A program made the position numbers and the translations under genes. This document shows, piece by piece, positions 1 to 9,581 of a DNA stretch of 64,000 bases. This DNA comes from Ktedonospora formicarum (GTDB lineage Bacteria > Chloroflexota > Ktedonobacteria > Ktedonobacterales > Ktedonobacteraceae), in contig NZ_BNJF01000001.1 of the NCBI RefSeq assembly GCF_016587355.1, forward strand, positions 1,922,001-1,986,000, in the 5' to 3' direction. The notes under the pieces are model-generated. The model saw only the letters and a list, made by a program, of their open reading frames with translations. It did not search any database and was not told the DNA's origin. Each line of letters starts with the position of its first letter. The first letter of the stretch is position 1.

Positions 1-1
1 A

Positions 2-556
2 CGCCTGACCGATATCACAGACAGCTTTCCAGCCGACGGAGATGAGGCATATCTCGCCTATGCTCAGAGTTGGAATCTCATTGACTACATGTACAAAACC
101 TATGGGCAACGCAAAATGGATGCTCTTTATCAGGCGATGCAAAACAATTCACAAAGCTTTGATGGTGATTTGAGCCAGAGTCTTGGGACGGATACCAGCC
201 ACCTGGAGAACGCATGGCGACTCGCCAACCACCAAGCTCCCACGCTCACAGGCAATGAGGAACACCAGGGTACACAGCCAGCCACGCAAACCATGCCAGA
301 ACCTTCTACCTTTCAAAGAAATTTGCTGCTTACACTAGGCATCATTTTATTGCTCTCGCCTGAAATAGTATTGGCAGGTTACTTTGTCTACCGCCGACAG
401 GTACGCATTCGCCGTGAGCAGCAGCTAGTGGCACAACAGGCACAACACATACTCGACGAGACATTCGCTCCCCACCAGCCGCCATTTCGGCAGTATTTCA
501 ACACACACATGACCAACTACTCACAATATCAACCACCAAATAGAGATAAAATGTAA
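2..556 (+). CDS. Membrane-anchored peptidase MA-like protein, C-terminal part (5' end outside window)
   Basis: The frame is open from base 2, so this is the tail of a longer gene; the first ATG at 89 is internal. The upstream residues (ADGDEAYLAYAQSWNLIDYM, then an Asn/Gln-rich helical stretch ending LENAWRLA) resemble the end of peptidase MA-like metallohydrolase domains, whose HExxH site would lie upstream and is not visible. A Gln/Thr/Pro-rich linker follows, then one membrane segment (about residues 108-130 of the visible part, NLLLTLGIILLLSPEIVLAG), an Arg-rich stop-transfer (YRRQVRIRRE) and a short cytoplasmic tail. This predicts an external domain anchored by a C-terminal helix. It ends 26 bp before dprA. 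The family call is tentative because the catalytic half is missing. Confidence 0.6.
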   Translation, partial: RLTDITDSFPADGDEAYLAYAQSWNLIDYMYKTYGQRKMDALYQAMQNNSQSFDGDLSQSLGTDTSHLENAWRLANHQAPTLTGNEEHQGTQPATQTMPEPSTFQRNLLLTLGIILLLSPEIVLAGYFVYRRQVRIRREQQLVAQQAQHILDETFAPHQPPFRQYFNTHMTNYSQYQPPNRDKM

Positions 557-582
557 TGCACCATACATACGGAGGATAGAAG

Positions 583-1740
583 ATGGAAGGGAACAAAGAG
601 CAAGATCAAAATCGTCAGGCACACTATTACCCCTCTGACTCACTCCCACTCGAACAACTTATGCACTGGATCGCTTTTAGCCGTGTTATGGGTATCGGCC
701 CGGTCCGCTTCCGCCGCTTACAGGACCATTTCGAGAGCGACATGCGAAGGGCTTGGAGAGCCACGCGTACCGAACTAGTGGAGGCTGGGCTGGATGAGAA
801 GGTAAGTGAGAAGTTCATCTATCAACGCGCAAAGATCGAACCAGAGCTAGAACTAGAGCGACTGGAGAAACGACGTATTCGCGTGCTTACCTGGCAAGAT
901 GAGGATTACCCTCCCCTCTTAAATCAGCTAGAGTATGCGCCACCTGTGCTCTATATCTATGGACAACTTAATGACGATGATCGGCAATGTACGCTGGGTA
1001 TTGTTGGCACGCGACGCATGACAAGCTATGGGCGACAGGTCACTGAGCGCTTTACAGGCGATCTTGTCAAGGGCCAGGTAACAATTATTAGCGGTCTGGC
1101 GCTGGGAGTCGATACGGTCGCACATAGCACCGCTCTAGATGAGGGAGGTAGAACCATCGCGGTCCTGGCAAGTGGGCTGGACACCATCTATCCCCCTCCT
1201 AATCGCTCCCTAGCAAAGCGCATCGTGGAATCCGGACAGGGGGCACTCATCAGTGCCTTTCCGCTAGGAGTACGACCAGATGCAGGCAACTTTCCCGCAC
1301 GCAACCATTTAATAGCTGGGTTATCGCTGGGCATCCTTATTACTGAAGCGCCTGCAAGAAGTGGAGCACTCATTACCGCCAACTCAGCCTTGCAACAGGG
1401 GCGAGAGATCTTTGGCGTCCCACATAGTATCTTTTCGCCGGGAGGCGAAGGTGTCAACAAACTGCTACAGGAGGGAGCACATCTGGTTACGAATGTAAAG
1501 GATATCATCGAGCGGCTCAACATCCATATGCTTCCCCAGCAGATTGAGGTCAAGAAAGCACTTCCTGCCAACGCGGAGGAGGAAGTCTTACTAGCTCTAC
1601 TCAGCCAAGAGCCACGCCACATCGATGAGATCATTCGCGAGTCAGATCTACCCGCCAACAATGTCACCGCAACACTAACAATCATGCAGCTAAAAGGTAT
1701 GGTAAAAGATATGGGTGGGATGAGCTATATCATACTTTAA
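583..1740 (+). CDS. dprA: DNA-processing protein DprA
   Basis: DprA binds incoming single-stranded DNA during natural transformation and loads RecA. The 385-residue protein has the expected order: an N-terminal helix-hairpin-helix region (VMGIGPVRFRRLQDHF, about residues 35-50), the Rossmann-like core with IVGTRRMTSYGR (about 139-150), SGLALGVDTVAH (about 170) and the family signature around RNHLIAGLSLGILITEA (about 240-260), then a C-terminal winged-helix domain (about 325-385). The ATG follows GGAGG at about 571-575. Length is normal for forms with the winged-helix tail. It is preceded by an unrelated membrane protein and followed by murF-alr on the same strand, with a 180-bp gap, so co-transcription is possible but not shown. 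Confidence 0.95.
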   Translation: MEGNKEQDQNRQAHYYPSDSLPLEQLMHWIAFSRVMGIGPVRFRRLQDHFESDMRRAWRATRTELVEAGLDEKVSEKFIYQRAKIEPELELERLEKRRIRVLTWQDEDYPPLLNQLEYAPPVLYIYGQLNDDDRQCTLGIVGTRRMTSYGRQVTERFTGDLVKGQVTIISGLALGVDTVAHSTALDEGGRTIAVLASGLDTIYPPPNRSLAKRIVESGQGALISAFPLGVRPDAGNFPARNHLIAGLSLGILITEAPARSGALITANSALQQGREIFGVPHSIFSPGGEGVNKLLQEGAHLVTNVKDIIERLNIHMLPQQIEVKKALPANAEEEVLLALLSQEPRHIDEIIRESDLPANNVTATLTIMQLKGMVKDMGGMSYIIL

Positions 1741-1921
1741 AGACCTGATAATCAAAATTAAGATATAGAGGCAATACCATACCTTTACATAGGCATATAC
1801 TGACTTTCCACCTATTGCTAGTAACAACTGGCAGGAGAGCAGGTAGAATAGAAGAGTGGGCTCGGAAGGTATAAGAGAAGGGCCAATAAAAATAAGCAGG
1901 CTTGATAGACGGAGGTTGTAC

Positions 1922-4531
1922 GTGATACAGCTCGCATACTTGCTGGCGGCAACACAGGGTAGCATACTCGGAGAAGAACGGCAAACACGTTTTCAGGGAT
2001 TTAGTCATGACGCACGCCAACTCTTACCCGACGAAATGTTTGTCGCGGTACGCGGAGAGCGCGGCGATGGGCATGATTACATCTTTGACGCGATTGAGCG
2101 GGGAGCGACAGGGCTGCTAATCGAAGAGCAGAGGCTACGCGAGCTGAGTGCTGACAAACTTGAGAGACTAAACCAGATTACAACCGTTGTTGTCGACGAC
2201 ACCCGGCAAGCGCTCCAAGCCTACGCCCACGACATCTTACAGCGCTGGCAACCAACAATTATCGCGGTCGCGGGCGGCGTTGGCAAGACTAGCACAAAAG
2301 AAGCCATTGCCAGCATCCTGGCGCGCAATTACGCGACCTTCCGTAGCTGGAAGAATTATAATGATCTGCTCGGCATCCCCCTCTCGTTAGGCAGGCTAGA
2401 ACCACATCATGAATACGCAGTCCTGGAACTCGGGTGTGACCACCCAGGCGAGCTACAAGACCTGTGTAACCTCATCAAACCTCAAATTGGCGTCTTGACC
2501 AATATTACGCCCGTTCAACTTCAATATTTTGGCACCCAGGCTCGACTGGCGGAAGAATTTGGCGAACTGCTGTACAGCTTGCCCCCTGATGGCGTCTTCT
2601 GGCTTAACGACACAGATGAACGCATTCTGACCCTGGTTGAGGACTACCAGCGCGGAGAACACACAACTCGCATTCAACCACTTGGACTGGCGACTATTGA
2701 CGCAGGGAAGGTTCACGTAGGCTGGGAAGGACTCGCATTCAACATTCCAGGAGACGAGGAGGCAGACACTCCAATTACTCTGGCTTCGCGCTTGATTGGC
2801 CGACACCATGTAGCGACCATGCTCATTGCATACCGTGTCGCACGCGATTGTGGAATGAGTCGAGAAGAGGTGATTGAGGCCATTGAGCATCTAGAGCCGC
2901 TCCAGGGACGGTTACTCCCCCTGGCAGGCATCTACGAGTCGCGACTCCTTGACGACACCCACAATGCCTCACCTGCCTCCGCTCTAGCTGGTCTGCACAC
3001 CCTCAATGAACTCCTGCCAGAAGGAGGCAAACGCATTGCGATCCTGGGCGAAATGCTCAACCTGGGAATCTACCAGGATGAGGCATATCAACACGTCGGG
3101 AAGCTGGCGGCACAATGCACAGACTACCTGATCCTGCGCGGCGAGAGCACAGCGATGATCGCGGAAGCGGCCAGGCGCGCCGGGATGAAGAGCGAGCAGA
3201 TAGAACTGGTTTCGACACATGAGGACGCAGCTCAGATCGCACGGCAGATACTGGGACGAGAAGGAGAGGCTGGACGCAATGTGGTCCTGATCAAGGGGTC
3301 CGAGGCGACACGCATGGAACGTGTCAGCGAGCGGCTTATGGCAAAGCCCGAAGAAGCCCAGGAGCTCTTAATACGACAGACCCTAGGCTGGAAACAGATC
3401 ATCGTTCTACAAACCGAGCGACCAACCTGGGTCGAAATCGACCTGAGCGCCATCGGTAACAATGTACGTCGGATACGCGAAATTGTTGGACCACAGGTCA
3501 GAATCTTGATCAGCCTGAAAGCCGATGCCTATGGACATGGCGCAATGAAGGTTGCACGCACCGTCCTGCACAATGGAGCAAGTATGCTGGGAGTCGCCAC
3601 TCTGAGCGAGGCCGAGTCGCTCCGCGATGCGGGTATCGACGCACCAATCCTTATCTTCGGCTATATTCCCTACTGGCAGATGCGTGAAGCCGTACAACTA
3701 GGTGTGACCTTAACATTATATAGCAATGAATCAGCACAGGCTCTTTCGCGTGCGGCGCAAGCCCTTCGCAAATCCGTACATGTTCACATCAAGGTTGATA
3801 CCGGCATGGGAAGACTAGGTATCCGTAGCGAACGGCAAGAGGAGATCCTGGCGCTGGTACGCGAGGCGCGCAACCTGGAAGGGCTGGTAGTCGAGGGTAT
3901 CTACACCCACTTTGCCAGCGCTGATGCCAGCGACAAGACCTATGCGCGCACACAGCTAACGCGCTTCCAACAAATCTTAGAGGCCCTTGAACGCGAAGGC
4001 TTACGCCCGAAGGTTGTTCACGCCGCCAATAGCGCTGCTACCCTGAGCCTACCTGAAGCTCACTTTGATATGGTCAGACCGGGAATCGCCATCTATGGCC
4101 TGGACCCCTCGGAAGAAGTTCGCGTACCTGAAGGGTTTCGCCCCGCTCTCTCTTTCAAGACCCAGATCGCGCAGGTCAAACTGGTTCCAGCAGGGGAATG
4201 CATCAGTTACGGCTGCACCTACATCACCAAACAGGCGACACGCGTTGCCGTCCTACCAGTAGGATACGCAGACGGCTTCAGACGCGCCCCGCGTAATTGG
4301 GAGACAGTATTAGTTCATGGGCAGGAAGCGCCCATTATCGGGCGTGTTTGTATGGATCAATGCATGATTGATGTGAGTGCCATTCCCCAGGTGCGCATGG
4401 GGGATGAAGTAGTACTCATCGGGAAACAGGGCGAAGTCCAGTTAACCGCAGAAGAAGTTGCACGCCGCCTGGGAACCATCAACTACGAAGTCGTTGCTGA
4501 GATCCTGGCCCGGGTGCCACGTGTAGATTAG
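1922..4531 (+). CDS. murF-alr: Bifunctional MurF ligase / alanine racemase fusion
   Basis: One 869-residue frame encodes two cell-wall enzymes. The N-terminal half is UDP-MurNAc-tripeptide:D-Ala-D-Ala ligase: FQGFSHDARQL substrate region, P-loop AGGVGKTSTKE (about residue 117), SWKNYNDLLG, and DTHNASPASALAGL with ILGEMLNLG in the C-terminal domain. The C-terminal half is a PLP-dependent alanine racemase: PLP lysine in SLKADAYGHG (about K533), catalytic tyrosine in ISYGCTY (about Y763), GYADGFRR, GRVCMDQCMIDVS and the closing NYEVVAEILARVPR. The fusion would make D-Ala and add the D-Ala-D-Ala made from it. I chose GTG at 1922 because GGAGG (1911-1915) lies 6 nt upstream; an upstream in-frame GTG at 1856 lacks such a site. 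The P-loop reads GGVGKTS where the family usually has G(S/T)NGKT(T/S). Such fusions are known from Bacteroidetes. Confidence 0.93.
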   Translation: MIQLAYLLAATQGSILGEERQTRFQGFSHDARQLLPDEMFVAVRGERGDGHDYIFDAIERGATGLLIEEQRLRELSADKLERLNQITTVVVDDTRQALQAYAHDILQRWQPTIIAVAGGVGKTSTKEAIASILARNYATFRSWKNYNDLLGIPLSLGRLEPHHEYAVLELGCDHPGELQDLCNLIKPQIGVLTNITPVQLQYFGTQARLAEEFGELLYSLPPDGVFWLNDTDERILTLVEDYQRGEHTTRIQPLGLATIDAGKVHVGWEGLAFNIPGDEEADTPITLASRLIGRHHVATMLIAYRVARDCGMSREEVIEAIEHLEPLQGRLLPLAGIYESRLLDDTHNASPASALAGLHTLNELLPEGGKRIAILGEMLNLGIYQDEAYQHVGKLAAQCTDYLILRGESTAMIAEAARRAGMKSEQIELVSTHEDAAQIARQILGREGEAGRNVVLIKGSEATRMERVSERLMAKPEEAQELLIRQTLGWKQIIVLQTERPTWVEIDLSAIGNNVRRIREIVGPQVRILISLKADAYGHGAMKVARTVLHNGASMLGVATLSEAESLRDAGIDAPILIFGYIPYWQMREAVQLGVTLTLYSNESAQALSRAAQALRKSVHVHIKVDTGMGRLGIRSERQEEILALVREARNLEGLVVEGIYTHFASADASDKTYARTQLTRFQQILEALEREGLRPKVVHAANSAATLSLPEAHFDMVRPGIAIYGLDPSEEVRVPEGFRPALSFKTQIAQVKLVPAGECISYGCTYITKQATRVAVLPVGYADGFRRAPRNWETVLVHGQEAPIIGRVCMDQCMIDVSAIPQVRMGDEVVLIGKQGEVQLTAEEVARRLGTINYEVVAEILARVPRVD

Positions 4532-4722
4532 CGGCGAGTGGGATCGCTGAATCCTGGCTGTAGAACAATAAGATTAGCCGCAAAGTGTATTGCTGACCTA
4601 CGCGGCACAATTGCTCAACAATAAACAAAACTTGAGATGTGATGAAGACGTATTATATAGAGAACGGACATGCGTCATCAACCAGGTAAGCTGAACAGAA
4701 CTATATAGCCAAGGATACACCC
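4532..4722 (+). promoter_or_regulatory. Candidate sigma-70 promoter for the lipid kinase gene (TTGAGA 4632-4637, TATATA 4654-4659)
   Basis: In the 190-bp gap before the lipid kinase gene, TTGAGA and TATATA are separated by 16 bp, close to the sigma-70 consensus. Transcription would start near 4666, leaving a leader of about 57 nt. No terminator hairpin is obvious after murF-alr. The site was recognised by eye only. Confidence 0.45.
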
Positions 4723-5706
4723 ATGCAACGAGAGCTACTCGCATCACATACCCAGACCCCACGACAGGCTAGCGCCATCCTGATCGCCAACCCAACCTCG
4801 GGAAGCTATATCAATAATCGACAGCAGATCGAAACCACCGTACGCTTTCTCCAGGAACATGGTTGGAAGGCGCGCCTGGAACTTACACAGCAGCAAGGCG
4901 ACGCCAGGCGTATCGCCAGAGAAGCAGTTGAGCAAAAGCAGGATGTAGTCGTCGCGATTGGCGGCGACGGAACCATTAATGAAGTGATTCAAGAGCTGGC
5001 GAATAGCGAGACCGCGCTTGCGACAGTGCCCAGCGGCACCGTAAATGTGTGGGCCAGGGAAGTTGGTATCCCACTAGATAACACCAAGGCGCGAGACGTA
5101 CTCCTGCATGGAGTCACCCGTCGCATTGACCTGGGACAGGTCAACGACAATTATTTTTTATTGATGGCGGGAGTGGGATTGGATGGCGAGGTTACGCATG
5201 CCGTAGAGAAAAAATCCGCCAAGAGGCTAGGCATACTGGGATATCTCCTGGTTGGGCTCTGGAAGACGCTCACGTATAAAGGCTTTCGTGTACATCTGAT
5301 TCTGGATGGCGAGCAGGAGATCAAAACTCACGCTATGCAAATTGTCGTTGGCAACACACAGCTCTACGGTGGTGCCGTCAAATATACCTGGAAGGCAAAA
5401 TGTGATGATGGTTTACTCGATGTCTGCATTGTACGTAGTCAGGGCTTTTTAAGTACCGTCCTGGTCACCCTGGACCTGCTCTTACATCGTCATCGGCGAC
5501 GGCAATGGGTGCGCTACGAAAAGTGCCGGGAATTACAGGTCCAGACACGCCACGCTATCGCCATTCAGATTGATGGTGATCCCCTCAGCTTCACAAAGAA
5601 GCACGGCGAGAATGCAACAGTATTTAAGATTATTCCACAAGCACTCAAGGTCATCGTGCCAAAGCAAGGACCGATCGATATCTTTGCGCACGATCCTATG
5701 GAATAA
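4723..5706 (+). CDS. Diacylglycerol/lipid kinase family protein (YegS/DgkB type)
   Basis: The 327-residue protein has the DAGK catalytic fold, which phosphorylates diacylglycerol or a related lipid with ATP at the inner membrane face. Visible are the opening strand ILIANPTSGS, the nucleotide-binding GGDGTINEV (about residues 81-90), the VPSGTVNVWAREVGIP loop, the GLDGEVTHAVEKK segment and the C-terminal AIQIDGDPL typical of YegS-like proteins. There is no membrane helix, as expected for soluble members. AAGGA lies 8 nt before the ATG. A dynamin-like GTPase follows 108 bp downstream on the same strand, so both genes may act on the membrane. The substrate cannot be read from sequence. Confidence 0.88.
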   Translation: MQRELLASHTQTPRQASAILIANPTSGSYINNRQQIETTVRFLQEHGWKARLELTQQQGDARRIAREAVEQKQDVVVAIGGDGTINEVIQELANSETALATVPSGTVNVWAREVGIPLDNTKARDVLLHGVTRRIDLGQVNDNYFLLMAGVGLDGEVTHAVEKKSAKRLGILGYLLVGLWKTLTYKGFRVHLILDGEQEIKTHAMQIVVGNTQLYGGAVKYTWKAKCDDGLLDVCIVRSQGFLSTVLVTLDLLLHRHRRRQWVRYEKCRELQVQTRHAIAIQIDGDPLSFTKKHGENATVFKIIPQALKVIVPKQGPIDIFAHDPME

Positions 5707-5814
5707 AAAGTACGCCAATAACTCGCCACCAACGTTTTTTACCCCTCCTATAATAATGTAGTCAGGAATCCGTACGATTGAAGTTTCCACGTAGGCGAGA
5801 GGATACTGAGAGAA

Positions 5815-7635
5815 ATGCCAAAAGCAGCATTACATGAGCGACAACAGGAAATACTTCAGGAGGAGCGCCGCATCGCCACCGAGCTTCAAGCCTGTCTGGC
5901 AGGCTTCGTAGGCACAGATGCCCATGCCGAAACATTGCGTCAGGTGACCTCCTCACTAGAAGATCTGTTTCTGCTGGTAGTAGTCGGAGAATTCAATTCT
6001 GGCAAATCAGCGTTGCTTAACACCCTTTTACGCCAGGAAGTCATGGAAGAGGGCGTACTCCCTACCACCAGCCAGATCGCGATCCTCCGCTATGGTGAAC
6101 AACGCACAATTCATGAACGTGAAACACGAGTCCAGGAGATCAGCTACCCGGCTGACTTCTTGCAGAATATCAGCATCGTCGACACCCCAGGAGTTAATGC
6201 TGTGCTGCGTGAGCATGAGCAATTAACAGAAGACTTCATTCCTCGTAGTGACCTAATCCTCTTCCTTACCTCAGTAGATCGACCCTTTACACAAAGCGAG
6301 CGGCTCTTTCTAGAGCGTATTCGCTCCTGGGGTAAGAAGATCATCATTATCTTAAACAAAATTGATCTCCTACGCGTTAAAGGCGATCTGGCGAAGCTCG
6401 TCCGCTTTGTGCGCGACAACTGTAAACAACTGCTAGGCTTTCAACCAGAGATCTTTCCCCTCTCAGTGCTCAAGGCGCAGCAGGCGCAGCAGGAAACAGG
6501 CACCCAGGCCATCGCATTGTGGAATGAGAGCCAGTTTGGCAAATTGGAAGAATACCTCTTCCAGACGCTTGATGCCGAGGAGCGCATTCGCCTGAAGTTC
6601 CTGAGTCCACTGGGCGTAATGCAGCGCATCTGGGGAGAAGCGCAAGAGGCAGTAGAACAGCGCAGCAAGCTACTAGCCGAAGACGCACGCACCGTCCAGA
6701 CCATTGAAGAGCAACTTGAAGTCTATCGCGAGGATATGGAACAAAGCTTCTCACACCGCCTGGGTGAAATCGAGAACATCATCCTGAACATGCAGGTACG
6801 TGGCAATAATTTCTTCGATGATACGATCCGTCTTGGGCGCATCTTCGATCTGATCAAGAGCGAGCGTATTCGCCACGAGTTTGAGCAAGAGGTAACTGGC
6901 GATAGCGCGGCACACATCGACGCAGGTGTGCAAGAACTCATTGATTGGATGGTCGAGCAAGAGCATCGGCTCTGGCAAAATATCATGGAGTACCTGGATC
7001 GTCGACGCCAAACCAGCGTACGCAACGACGAAAACATGATTGGCGCAATCAGCCGACAGTTCGACTATAATAGGCGAACATTGCTCCAGGCAGTCGCAAG
7101 GCAGGCACAGAACGTCGTTCAGAGCTACAATCGGCAAGCGGAAGCGGAACAGCTATCGCAAGACCTACGCTATTCAGTAACCCAGGCAGCTATCGCGGGC
7201 GCGGGTGGCATTGGACTGGGCGCGGCGATTGTCGCCCTAGTAGGCACGGCAGCGGCAGATGTCAGTGGTATTCTGGCAGGCGCGGTCCTGCTCAGCCTGG
7301 GGCTCTACATCATTCCGGCACGCCGCAAGAAGGCCAAGCAAGAGTTTGAGATCAAGATGGCGGCACTGCGTAAGCGTCTACACAACGTTATGCAAGAGCA
7401 ATTCAGGCGCGAACTACACAACTCTATGCAGCGTGTACGCGACTCTATCGCCCCCTATACGCGCTTTGTGCGCACTGAGCAGAAGCGCGTTGAGACAACA
7501 CAGGCAGGCCTGAGCAGGATAGAGAAGGACATCAACGTTCTCCGCATAGAGATTCAGGGTCCCCAACCAAAGACAGAGGAAGTGGTCCAGGAGGCAGTTC
7601 CACACGCAGTCGCACAACCCAAACGGGCGGAATAA
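5815..7635 (+). CDS. Bacterial dynamin-like GTPase
   Basis: Large GTPase of 606 residues. G1 is GEFNSGKSALLNTLL (about residues 58-72), the G2 region LPTTSQIAIL, G3 DTPGV (about 123-127) and G4 NKID. Long helical, charged segments (about 255-450) form the predicted stalk. A paired hydrophobic hairpin follows (about 457-502, Gly/Ala-rich, ending LYIIPARRKKAK) and then a coiled coil. This is the layout of bacterial dynamin-like proteins, which oligomerise on membranes and drive fusion or stress repair. The tail (last 25 residues) is Pro/Val/Glu-rich. The start is the ATG after a weak GAGA site. It sits downstream of a lipid kinase; many family members come as tandem pairs, but this one is single. 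It ends at a strong bidirectional hairpin. Confidence 0.88.
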   Translation: MPKAALHERQQEILQEERRIATELQACLAGFVGTDAHAETLRQVTSSLEDLFLLVVVGEFNSGKSALLNTLLRQEVMEEGVLPTTSQIAILRYGEQRTIHERETRVQEISYPADFLQNISIVDTPGVNAVLREHEQLTEDFIPRSDLILFLTSVDRPFTQSERLFLERIRSWGKKIIIILNKIDLLRVKGDLAKLVRFVRDNCKQLLGFQPEIFPLSVLKAQQAQQETGTQAIALWNESQFGKLEEYLFQTLDAEERIRLKFLSPLGVMQRIWGEAQEAVEQRSKLLAEDARTVQTIEEQLEVYREDMEQSFSHRLGEIENIILNMQVRGNNFFDDTIRLGRIFDLIKSERIRHEFEQEVTGDSAAHIDAGVQELIDWMVEQEHRLWQNIMEYLDRRRQTSVRNDENMIGAISRQFDYNRRTLLQAVARQAQNVVQSYNRQAEAEQLSQDLRYSVTQAAIAGAGGIGLGAAIVALVGTAAADVSGILAGAVLLSLGLYIIPARRKKAKQEFEIKMAALRKRLHNVMQEQFRRELHNSMQRVRDSIAPYTRFVRTEQKRVETTQAGLSRIEKDINVLRIEIQGPQPKTEEVVQEAVPHAVAQPKRAE

Positions 7636-7636
7636 C

Positions 7637-7686
7637 AAAAGCTGGGAGCGCTGAGTGTTTGACATCACTCAACGCTCCCAGCTTTT
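7637..7686. terminator. Bidirectional intrinsic terminator between the dynamin and permease genes
   Basis: A 14-bp outer stem (AAAAGCTGGGAGCG with its complement), one mismatch, then a 6-bp inner stem TGAGTG/CACTCA and an 8-nt loop. The outer arms supply an A-tract on the left and a T-tract on the right, so it can end transcription from both converging genes. It starts 2 nt after the GTPase stop and ends 18 bp before the permease stop. Confidence 0.85.
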
Positions 7687-7704
7687 ACGGACTCCGCAGG
7701 CGAC

Positions 7705-9246
7705 CTAGTCACTGCTTGTCGCGGTACTATCTTCGAGCAGAGTATCTTTCCCAATCTCTTTGATCTCCTCCCGAGCAAGCCGACTATGGTGCACGCCATA
7801 GAGGAAATAGATGATGATACCAAGTACCAGCCAAGCAGCAAAACGTATCCAGGTAATCAACGGTAGGTAAAGCATTAACCCCAGGCAGATAAGAGCCGCC
7901 AGGATTGGCACAACTGGAACACCAGGAGTACGAAAGGCCCGATGCATATTGGGCTGAGTGCGACGCAAGACCAGCACTCCAATTGAGACCAGCACAAAGG
8001 CCAGTAGCGTCCCAATATTGACCAGTTCCGCTAGATCACCAATCGGCGTAAAGGCAGCTATCGTGGCCACGATCACGCCCGTAACAATGCTGATGCGATA
8101 GGGTGTACCGAAGCGAGGATGCACTTTAGCAAACCAGGAAGGCAAGAGATGATCCCGGCTCATGGCGAAGAAGACGCGGCTCTGCCCCAGCATCAGAATC
8201 ATGACCACAGCCGTTAAGCCACAGATGGCCCCTACAGAGACCAGACCAGCGGCCCACGATTGCTTGATAATCTCAAAGGTTGTCGCCATGGGCGCGGCAG
8301 TATTTAACTGCTTGTACGAGACAATACCAGTCATAATAAGCGAAACAATGATATACAAGGTGGTACAAATTGCCAGAGAGCCAAGGATACCGATAGGCAT
8401 ATCACGCTGTGGCTTCTTCGTCTCTTCAGCCGTTGTGGCAACAATATCGAAACCAATGTAGGCGAAGAAGACGATAGCCGCTCCTGTAATCAAGCCACTA
8501 ATTCCATAGACCTCAGGCGGGAAACCCAGGATCAACTGTAAGAAGGGCGACTCTAACACCCCTTTACCAGCGACACTCTGCGCGGGCGGAATAAAGGGTG
8601 TCCAGTTGGCAGGATGAATGAAGAAGATGCCAAAGACAATAAAGAAGACCACAACAGAAAGCTTGATGATGGTAACCACAAGATTAAAGCGTGAACTAGT
8701 ATGAACTCCCATCACCAGGATAGCGGTCAAGACCAGGGCAATCATAGCTGCGGGTAGATCGAGACGCAAACCAGGAAGCAAGCCCGGCAATAAGGCTGCT
8801 TTGCCTGTAATTACGCCGGGCAGGAAGATACCCAGGCTCTTGAGAATCGAGACGAAATACTGCGACCAGCCAACCGAGACCGTTGAGGCCCCTACCAGGA
8901 ACTCCAGGATCAGGTCCCAACCAATGACCCAGGCAATGAACTCACCCAGAGCAGCATACGAATAGGTATAAGCACTTCCAGCAACTGGAACGGAACTCGC
9001 GAACTCTGCATAGCAGAGCGCAGCCAGACCACAAGCCACACCAGCCACCATGAAGGAGATAGCGATACCAGGGCCAGAGTAATTAGCCGCAGCAGTCCCG
9101 GTCAGGACAAAGATGCCAGTGCCAATAATAACACCGATACCAAAGACAATCAGATCAATAGGTCCAAGCGTCTTGCGAAGTTGATGCTCTGGCTCCTGAG
9201 TGTCTCGAATCGATTGTTCTACGGACTTGGTACGAAAGATATTCAT
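7705..9246 (-). CDS. APC-superfamily amino acid permease (cationic amino acid transporter-like)
   Basis: A 513-residue integral membrane protein with about 12 hydrophobic segments, moving amino acids across the cytoplasmic membrane. The N-terminus RTKSVEQSIRDTQEPEHQLR followed by KTLGPIDLIVFGIGVIIGTG is the family signature of CAT/YfnA-type permeases, including the substrate-binding GIGVIIGTGIF in TM1. FAYIGFDIVATTAEETKKPQ marks TM6. The C-terminus is a soluble acidic tail. I chose the ATG at 9246 (MNIFRTKS), which aligns with family N-termini; an ATG at 9267 would add seven residues. GGAGG lies 13 nt upstream of the chosen start, so neither is certain. It is a single gene ending at the shared terminator. 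Substrate (cationic or small neutral amino acids) is not resolved. Confidence 0.9.
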   Translation of the reverse strand: MNIFRTKSVEQSIRDTQEPEHQLRKTLGPIDLIVFGIGVIIGTGIFVLTGTAAANYSGPGIAISFMVAGVACGLAALCYAEFASSVPVAGSAYTYSYAALGEFIAWVIGWDLILEFLVGASTVSVGWSQYFVSILKSLGIFLPGVITGKAALLPGLLPGLRLDLPAAMIALVLTAILVMGVHTSSRFNLVVTIIKLSVVVFFIVFGIFFIHPANWTPFIPPAQSVAGKGVLESPFLQLILGFPPEVYGISGLITGAAIVFFAYIGFDIVATTAEETKKPQRDMPIGILGSLAICTTLYIIVSLIMTGIVSYKQLNTAAPMATTFEIIKQSWAAGLVSVGAICGLTAVVMILMLGQSRVFFAMSRDHLLPSWFAKVHPRFGTPYRISIVTGVIVATIAAFTPIGDLAELVNIGTLLAFVLVSIGVLVLRRTQPNMHRAFRTPGVPVVPILAALICLGLMLYLPLITWIRFAAWLVLGIIIYFLYGVHHSRLAREEIKEIGKDTLLEDSTATSSD

Positions 9247-9581
9247 ACGAGGAAAGCGACCTCCCATCCAGATTATGCCTTGAAGTGAATAGAGTGGATA
9301 CTATCAAATATCTAGCCTCCCATCCACCATTTAGAGGATGCAAAGTACACATCCTCCCATTACTATCATACAGGTAAGGCATAGTACTTCCAGGCTTTCT
9401 CTCGATTAGACATGAGCCTCTAAGCAATTGTATGTGCCTATATGAGCGGCAAAGAAAGCCACTCAAAAGATAAATCGCCACACAGAAACGATCTCTGCGA
9501 CCGAATTACCTCCCATAGAAAGGCGGAGGGCCACGCCTGTAGGCGTGGCCCTCCTCTGCCTGGGCAGTTGGTACTCCTGTG
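9247..9581 (-). terminator. Gap holding a GC-rich terminator hairpin (about 9522-9560)
   Basis: The 335-bp gap between the permease and the next gene contains no convincing coding sequence. Near its right end is a hairpin whose core GCCACGCC/GGCGTGGC is perfect with a TGTA loop, extended by GC-rich flanks. On the minus strand it lies about 20 bp past the stop of the small membrane protein gene and is followed by TTTCT, so it is a likely terminator for that gene. The remainder (9247-9520) must hold the permease promoter, which I could not place. Confidence 0.6.
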
